From Neoceratodus forsteri (Eukaryota > Chordata > Ceratodontiformes > Ceratodontidae): DNA of 64,000 nt. The stretch spans positions 824,044,501-824,108,500 of the forward strand of contig CM057459.1 in NCBI GenBank assembly GCA_016271365.2, read 5' to 3'. Each line of letters starts with the position of its first letter. The first letter of the stretch is position 1. Positions 57,860 through 64,000 of this stretch are shown here, piece by piece. The notes under the pieces are model-generated. The model saw nothing but the letters and a program-made list of their open reading frames with translations, was not told the origin of the DNA and did no database searches. Made by a program: the position numbers and the translations under genes.

Positions 57860-58066
57860 TATTTCTCACGGATATTTCCTCATAACTTAAGTCTTCTCCC
57901 CATTTCCATTCTCCAGATTTACATTCCCCTCTGCTCCCGCCTTTTCATTTAATCCATTTAAATCCTGCTCCATTCTAATATATCCTTAGACTGGTTGTAA
58001 AGGACTGGCTTCCCTTATTTTCTTTTTTGTTTTTCTATTTACTCTCCTATCCAATGTACTATTGTT

Positions 58067-58414
58067 TCATTCATCATCATTTATCTTTCTTTTTCCTGTA
58101 ACATTTTTTGACCCAGAACTATCCCTCCCTGCCTCATTCTTATTAAGACTAGACATGATTTTCAATCTCTCAGCAAGTGCCATCTGACTTCTTTCCAAAA
58201 CTTCCAGCCTTTCAGTGACTCTACTTAGATTTTCACATAGTTCTTTATTTGTCTCACACTTTTTACACTTATAGGAGTCATAATCAACCCCTAATTCAGC
58301 CACTATAAACATTAAACAACTGTCACAGCATACCATCAGATCCCCCTCCAATGTTAGTAAGGAAGACATGTCTCTCTGTCTGTTGCCACCTAACAACTCC
58401 ATTTTCCTTACCAA
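58067..58414 (-). pseudogene. CR1-b ORF1 N-terminal zinc finger and coiled coil
   Basis: 115 codons from a Met at 58,414: 'LTLEGDLMVCCDSCLMFIVA', then 'YDSYKCKKCETNKELCENLS' (a C-x2-C ... C-x2-C pattern like a PHD/zinc-knuckle), followed by a heptad-like region 'VTERLEVLERSQMALAERLK'. This is the usual N-terminal arrangement of CR1 ORF1, an RNA-binding chaperone-like protein. It ends in 'NVTGKRKINDDE' and a stop at 58,067; the missing link to the esterase lies around and under the Tc1 insertion. Confidence 0.8.
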
Positions 58415-58790
58415 CTATGATTTTACCTTAAAAATTTTTCCAGTAGTCAGTCTCTTCTCCTTCTCCCCTCTCCCTGCTAACATGCAAGCACATGCACAGA
58501 TGTGCATGTCTGTGCATCTCAGCACAATGCATACACTCACACCACTTGCATGAGCTTCCAAATTTAACTGCCCAGAACCTGGACATTACAAGGGTTCCCA
58601 CTCCCTATGCTTCAGCTGTGTCCTATTCAGGGCAATTTAAAAAACAGAGCAACTAGCTCTAGCAGACATCTCCCCAATAAAAACATGCCTAATTTCAGAC
58701 ACACTCCCTGCTATGGTCCAACAGGTTTATCTATATCCAATCCCCTCTGCTAAGCACATCGAGGGTCTAGTAGATGAGGTACAAACTATA

Positions 58791-59529
58791 GGGATACAGC
58801 TACATGTTTTCTGAAGCCCATGAAACTCCAGCAGTCAGCAACACCACGTGCTCACAGTACCTTTTTGGCTCCTGCCACCTTGTCCCATTGCTTTTGGCTG
58901 TCACACAGTTCAAGCAGTTGCCTTGAAAGTACTGCTTGCATGAGTTTTGATCTCTTCCAAAGCATATAATGTTGTTTATCTTGGAATAAAACTTGTCAGG
59001 CACAACAATAGGGTTTACACCAAATGATCCAAAAACTGTACTGACAGTGAAGAGCTGCATTCTGTTACTTTTATTCTACAATACCAGCAGTCTAGCTCAT
59101 ATTGCAAGATTAGATAGTCAAGTATGATACATCAGGCTCAGGTCAAGATCATGCCCATCTCAGGGTGGGCCCTGGAGTACCAATGAGATATGATCACATG
59201 GCCACCTTTATCAGATAAGTAAATTTGAACTGTGGGTCACAGCCTCTATGATATTCCCAAATCTTGACATCATGGGAACTGAAAAGCAGTAAGGGAGATG
59301 TTGTCAGGGTAAGGAGAGTGATCATGGGCAAAGCCAGTATGTTTAGCAATAAGAAACAAGGAAACAAAGAAGGGACTTATTACTTTATTATGATATTATG
59401 AATGATCCATTGTTAATGATGGGATTGTACATTGATTACAAAAATGATTCTCTTAGTGTAAGAGGTCATCCTCTTCAAGTAAAAAATAAATAGATTTAAA
59501 ACTACAAAAATAATTTTTTTTTTTTTTTA
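58791..59529. other. Intergenic stretch, nothing recognised
   Basis: Upstream of CR1-b. Short open frames only; an 86-codon minus frame with several Cys residues (58,800-59,060) has no recognised family. Ends in a poly-T run (59,514-59,528). Confidence 0.4.
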
Positions 59530-59695
59530 CCATACGAACTGCTAATTTGTGGAATAGAGTACCATTGGAAGTAATAACAAGTTCCAAAAAGAGCAATTTA
59601 AAAATCACTTGGATAAATATATCTCTGAAGGGGGAAATATGCAGTATTTTATTCTTTCATAATGGAGCTACTTTTGGGCATTGGCCTTTTTCTGT
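59530..59695 (+). pseudogene. Possible LINE ORF2 C-terminal scrap
   Basis: Plus frame reads 'TIRTANLWNRVPLEVITSSK' and 'KSNLK', resembling the end of CR1/L2-group ORF2 proteins ('W-N-x-L-P-x-E-V', then a Lys-rich helix). Only about 50 codons, no UTR signature, so the call is tentative. Confidence 0.4.
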
Positions 59696-60189
59696 TCCAG
59701 TTAACTAAGTGAAACTAAGTGAAGTAACACCAACTGGTTGAAATTTGCTCTCGGTAAGCAAAAGCATCCAGTTTGTAATGTTTACTGAATGTATGGATGG
59801 TTGACCAAGTTCTGTCTGAACCTATCTCTTCTGCCAATGCTTTGTTTCTCTTGTCCCATGATTGAAGGGCCTCTGAAATAATCCTTTGTAGTGATGTCAG
59901 CAGCTTTGTATGACTCTGTTTTTGTCTTGAAATCATGATGCAATAGTGAACTTGAATACTGCCACTCCCATCTTGTACCCCTTACTGATGATAAAGAATC
60001 TATCTGTCCATCTCACCTCTCAATTCTGGCCTTAAGGTCTTAATTACTCTGGGCATGTCTAGTATAATGAGATCTTTGTTTTGTGTTATAAATGATTCTG
60101 TAGTGAAGTTGGGAGAACAATAACTAGGTTTTCATGAATGAGGATGTCATTTTTGGGATGAACAATGGTAGAGTCCTCAGGGTTTCAAA
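59696..60189. other. Intergenic stretch with one unplaced frame
   Basis: A 73-codon minus frame (59,715-59,936; 'SLQRIISEALQSWDKRNKAL') looks helical and protein-like, but no family, splice site or start supports it. The remainder is unremarkable. Confidence 0.3.
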
Positions 60190-60597
60190 TTTCAATCTAG
60201 GATTACAATACCTTTGAGCCAAGACTCTTTTACAAAGGTTCCATGTCAACATGTGCAACAGTCATAATTTTTAGTTACAAACATATATCATTGACTTACA
60301 GACATGTAATAACCAGTACAAAGACTTGCGCTATGTGCAAAACAAGGGAAGGGTGGGTGGTGGGGAGAAGTGAGGTAAGAGATCGAGGGGGGAAGGAGGT
60401 GCAGGGGTTAAGGGGGAGTATGAGAGGTGGTTGGGGTGGGGGCAGTAGTGGAGATATGGAGGGGAGGTGGACAAGGGTGGGAGACAGTTCAGCCATGGGG
60501 CCTTGCCAAGGGAATATGACAGGTAAGGGGCTAGGGGTGCAAAGACTGATTGTAAGTGCTGGGTGCTGGGGCATGTGCAGCTTGAATGGTGGAAATG

Positions 60598-61305
60598 TTA
60601 AGATGGGCAATTGCAGGATACAAGCTGTGAGAGGCGTAGCTTGGACTTGAAGAGGCCGAGTGTTGGAGTGATCACAATGTCACTGCCAAGAGAGTTGAGC
60701 CAGTTGGATGCCCGATATACGAATGATCTTTGTCCTTGGGTTGTGCGACATTGTGGGATATGTAATAGATGGGAATTGGCTCTCCTTGTTGTGATGTTCC
60801 TATGTCTAGGCTTAAGGAGGGCACAGACACCAGGTGGGGCAAGCCCCATTATAATTTTCTTGGCCGTGATGCAGGTTTGGTATTTTATGTGTTTGTCCAG
60901 TTGAAACTATCCAGATTGGGAATAAAGGTCACAAATGTGGGTACAGCGATGTGAGCCAGTGATGAGATGACAGGCCTTATTCAGGGAGGTCGTGATACGT
61001 TTGAGAGCAGTGGTAGTTGCAGACCCCGATATGATAAGACCATAGTTTATGATGCTGACAATGGAGCTTTGGACAGCCACTGATAGTGCTTCTAGGGTTA
61101 GGTGTTTCCTGTGCCAGAATAATATGCCTAACCTCGCATTGGCAGACTTTTCAACATTGCTGATATGGACAGCGTATGAGAGGTGGGGATCAAGAGTGGT
61201 GTCGAGGTACTTGAACGATTGTGTTTGCTCCAGGATGGCTTCTTGTTCGGTTGCAATGGAGAGGTGGAGTTGTTTATTTTTGTTGTGGGGGCTGCAGAAG
61301 ACCAT
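60598..61305 (-). pseudogene. LINE-D ORF2, post-catalytic region and C-terminus
   Basis: 60,907-61,305 gives 'FKYLDTTLDPHLSYAVHISN', 'ARLGILFWHRKHLTLEAL' and 'NKACHLITGSHRCTHICDLY', the same order as LINE-B. 60,598-60,849 gives 'RNITTRRANSHLLHIPQCRT' and 'QRSFVYRASNWLNSL', the C-terminus, in another frame. Catalytic-box sequence lies upstream at about 61,430, in broken frames. Confidence 0.8.
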
Positions 61306-62470
61306 AGACTTGTTTTTTTTTCTGATTGAGAAGCAGTTTATGATTTAGGAACCAGGATTCAATGGAAGAGAAGCCCGCTGAAGTTTATTTTGTAATTGGA
61401 TTGGATCAGGGTCCAAGGTGAGGATCACAGCATCATCAGCGTAGAGAATTATTTGTTCTGGGCAGCTGTCCGGTAGTGAATTTAAGAATAGGCTGAAGAG
61501 GAGGGGTCCAAGAATGGAGCCCTGGGGAACTCACGAGCAGACCCGTCTAGGGTCCAAGAGTGTATCAGTGATTCTTACTGTTTGGGACCGTTCTTCAAAG
61601 TAGCTCTTAAACCAGCCAATGGAGTCAGTTGACTGCCCAGCGTTCTGAAGCTGGACAAGCAGGAGGTTGTGATTGATGGTGTTGAAGACTTTAGTTAAGT
61701 CAATGTAGATTAATCCTAGTAGTTCACCGGAGTCAAGTGCGTTGTGGATTGCACCAGTGAATTCAAGTAGGGCTGTGGTGGTGCTGTGACCTTTGCAGAC
61801 CCCCTGTTGTTACTTGCACAGGATGTTGTACGTATCCAGGTATTCTGAGAGCTGGTCCAAGATGATGCATTCTAGTGCCTTGGGGAAGGGGCTAGTAGGT
61901 AGATAGGTCAGTAGTTATCATGGGCAGTTTTGTCACCACTTTTATGGATTGGGGTGACAGTGGCAGATTTCTATCTGTCCAGGAAATGGATAAGGCTGAG
62001 GGAGAGGTTGAAAATTCTGGTCAGAGAACTGAGCACTTCATCAAGTGTGAGATACAGGATTTTGAGATTGAGGGAGTCATTACTGAATCTTGATTTACCA
62101 AGGGCTTTGGTAACATATTTGCATACTTGGTGAGCCTTGACTGCTTTGATGTAGAAGCAGGGGGAGCTGGTGGGGGTAGTGTTCATTGCAGACAGAAGGG
62201 CTTCACCATCTTTGAAGTAGTCCTGGGGTAGAACAGCTCTGAGGTCAGTAAAGGATTTGTTAAAGGTATCTGCAATGGTTTTTGGGTTGAGGGTTGTGGT
62301 TCCATTGATGTTGAGTATTGATGGGGGGGTTTGGGTGGATTCCCGGTGAGTTCCTTTATGGTCTTCCAGAATTCCCGACCATTGCTCCAGGACTCAGGAG
62401 TTTGTGAGGGCATGCTTATAGTCAGCAGACTTTGTTTGCTGAATGGTTTTGGTGCGGTCATTGCAGGCAC
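61306..62470 (-). pseudogene. LINE-D ORF2, linker and RT, heavily broken
   Basis: 62,183-62,470 gives 'NGREFWKTIKELTGNPPKPP', the linker/N-terminal RT. 61,971-62,186 gives 'SRFSNDSLNLKILYLTLDEV', equivalent to the 'N-D-S-L-D' block of LINE-B. RT palm words appear between 61,400 and 61,960 but stops and shifts are frequent. The catalytic region near 61,430-61,450 encodes 'L-Y-A-D-D-A-V-I-L' on the minus strand. Confidence 0.7.
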
Positions 62471-62475
62471 ATGTG

Positions 62476-63110
62476 ACTCATGTGACTGTCATGAAAGAAC
62501 AGCAGAAATGGTTGCTTGTGTGACAGTGTGCTGTTAGTTTATCCTTATAGCAGAGCATATGGCTATCAAGAAGACTGTCTTGAGTGCCATCCACTATAGT
62601 TCTACCATGCTCATGGGTTTGAAAGGAGCCTTGGTCAGAGCATTTAGTACCAGGTTGAGGTCTTAGGAAGATGTAACCTGGTAGACTGTAGGCATGAGCA
62701 GGGATGTGACTATAAGAACCTGATCACATTAATGTGCGACCCAGACAGAATGTTGTATATTAGTGTTCTGTATGCCCCTATGGAGGACAGTTGAACCAAT
62801 GGAGAGGCTAGGGATAGGCTATTGACTAGCCTGTGCTGGAGAAACAGCAGCATCTGAAGGTTTGTGGCATCTTCCAGGTTGAGGTTCTGTTGCAAGCACC
62901 ACTGTCAAAAGACCCCACACAGTGCCTCTTGTATGTGACATTTATAGAGGGCCTTCTGGATTGGAGTAATGCATCAGTCACTGCTATATATCTGAACCCT
63001 GTTTCAGTATATCATGTCTGCATGGTATTTTTCAATGATCTAGAGCCATGCTGTGAATGATGCTCACCATGTCCAGTATGGAGATATCAGTAACACTGCA
63101 GATCTTGTTT
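62476..63110 (-). pseudogene. DIRS-type tyrosine recombinase fragment
   Basis: Minus frames read 'KRHCVGSFDS' then 'LNLEDATNLQMLLFLQHRL', 'VNSLSLASPLVQLSSIGAYR', 'GSHINVIRFL', and after shifts 'LNLVLNALT(K)APF(E/N)PMSM' and 'TVFLIAICSA'. This is the N-terminal half of the YR domain of DIRS1-like retrotransposons, where 'LFLQxGL...LSLSTLKVQLSAL' and 'LKTAFLVAITSA' are typical. The catalytic R-H-R-Y part is not present, being cut by LINE-D or lost. Three or more frame breaks. Assigned from remembered family words, not alignment. Confidence 0.65.
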
Positions 63111-63146
63111 GACAAACTTTCCTGATAACTTAAGGGAATTCGTCCC

Positions 63147-64000
63147 GTGATGGAGGTGGTAATGAAACAGGCTCATCAACGACATACCTCACCCACCTCA
63201 CGTGAAAAGCAGCATCCGAAAAAACCCAAGGCACAAGGGGACAAAAGTAATCCACCTTTGAATCAACCAATTCCACTTATGGAGGACAGGTTCCTACAAG
63301 AACTGGAACTCTTCAAGCAGACTGAAAGATATAGCCATGGAGATAAAATCCATGTGAAGTGACATGTCTGATTTCACCAGATGGGTTGGTGACTCAGAGG
63401 CCCCAATCAAATCAGTGGAGAGTTGGCGAGACAAAGAGAATCCAGAATTGACTTCACTGAGGCAACAGGTACAAAAACTATAATTGAAAACAGAGGATTG
63501 GGAGAGAAGAATTAGAAGGAACCACATCTTAATGTGTGGCCTACCTGAGAAGGAAGAAGGTAACAATATAATCCTGTTTCTCCAGAAGTTCCTAGAGAAA
63601 GTGGCAGGCTCCTCTCCACTACACTCAGGCTACCAAATAGAAAGAGCTCACCGTTCCCTCCAGGCCCCAAATGGGAGAACCACCTAGTCCCATCATATTA
63701 AAATTTCTAAGTTACATTGAAAAGCAACATGTCCTGATAAAAACCAGGGAACTGAAGGCAGTAATGTGGGAAGGGAACAAGATCCACCATGTGCAGGATT
63801 TGCCATATGAAGTTCAACAGAAACAAGCAGCATTTCATCCTACAGTAACCAAGCTAGTGGCAGCCAGTATCCCTTTCAAAATGACATACCCTGCAACATT
63901 ACAAGTATCCATTTTGGGCAGCTGGATAGCTTGTGAATCACCGCAGCAAGCCAATTCCAACCGAGTCAGCAAGTTACCCAAACTTTTCAAACCAGGATGA
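63147..64000 (+). pseudogene. L1-type ORF1 (RNA-binding protein), frameshifted
   Basis: Plus strand. 63,147-63,362 is the N-terminal part ('QELELFKQTERYSHGDKIHV', a helical segment), then shifted frames to 'KTEDWERRIRRNHILMCGLP' at 63,488, the start of the RRM of L1 ORF1p. 'PLHSGYQIERAHRSLQAPNG' follows, and after another shift (about 63,675) the C-terminal domain 'SPIILKFLSYIEKQHVLIKT', 'QQKQAAFHPTVTKLVA', ending in TGA at 63,998-64,000. The protein forms trimers and packages L1 RNA in its family. ORF2 would lie beyond the window. This copy is in opposite orientation to the L1 at 20-26.5 kb. Confidence 0.85.

Larger units (their letters stand above)
60190..62475 (-). mobile_element. 5'-truncated L2-like LINE (LINE-D, same family as LINE-B)
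   Basis: Minus strand. The 3' end near 60,190-60,245 has TTTGAGCCAAGACTCTTTTA and CAAAGGTTCC, matching the LINE-B 3' UTR at 22,781. 5' truncation is near 62,475, where DIRS-type sequence begins. It spans the linker to the C-terminus with many frame breaks. It abuts or interrupts the DIRS fragment. Confidence 0.85.

Noticed and set aside
59715..59936. Helical 73-codon minus frame as a host exon
   Set aside because: No acceptor or donor of good quality at its edges and no family recognised, so it is only noted.

Overview
The window looks like repeat-dense intergenic DNA from a large vertebrate genome. An amphibian, perhaps a caecilian, is my best guess. This rests on the mix of CR1, L2-like and L1/Tx1-like LINEs, a DIRS-type element, Tc1/mariner and Crypton-type DNA transposons, and on a CR1 3' end of the form 'TCTATGTTTCTATG' beside '...CAGTCTGCCC'. 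The species assignment is an inference. I found no convincing host gene exon, no rRNA gene and no intact tRNA. Every long coding stretch I could place belongs to a transposable element, and nearly all are broken.

Layout. 0-9 kb: a small foldback element (242-582), an L2-like LINE (3.2-5.9 kb, minus) and a CR1 (6.1-8.4 kb, minus). 8.4-14.8 kb: mostly unremarkable DNA with a GATA microsatellite and a MIR-like SINE scrap. 14.8-18.1 kb: a large inverted-repeat unit with a TA-rich centre, a hexanucleotide-periodic array and a foldback end. 18.1-20 kb: another foldback end followed by 257-bp tandem repeats rich in GATCAAAG. 20-26.5 kb: an L1/Tx1 LINE (minus) split by a second LINE (22.74-25.18 kb). 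27.3-29.2 and 33.1-35.04 kb: two blocks of one 145-bp satellite, with a G-rich stretch, a MITE, a LINE fragment and a lone exon between them. 35.4-37 kb: one arm of another large inverted-repeat unit. 37.5-39.3 kb: a degraded Crypton-type tyrosine recombinase gene. 39.7-40.1 kb: two palindromic MITEs. 41.28-51.53 kb: a roughly 10-kb palindrome whose arms carry the same modules as the 14.8-18.1 kb unit and whose centre holds a LINE and a TIR element. 51.6-58.8 kb: CR1 sequence, including a near full-length copy with both ORFs, interrupted by a 1.59-kb Tc1/mariner element. 60-64 kb: an L2-like LINE, a DIRS recombinase fragment and an L1-type ORF1 whose stop codon falls on the last base.

The most unusual content is the large palindromic family. 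Its copies share (i) ends beginning near CATGGCAAAAA(C/T)TCTG, with TTAGGGTT hairpins just inside, (ii) insertion at or beside (TA)n tracts, (iii) a motif like AATAACTTTTGAACC recurring through the arms, and (iv) in three arms, arrays with strict 6-bp periodicity whose higher-order spacings (114, 120, 126, 138 bp) are all multiples of 6. One strand of these arrays reads as alternating Asn-X dipeptides and, in two copies, ends in a related tail and the same stop. I found no transposase in this family here, so it may be non-autonomous.
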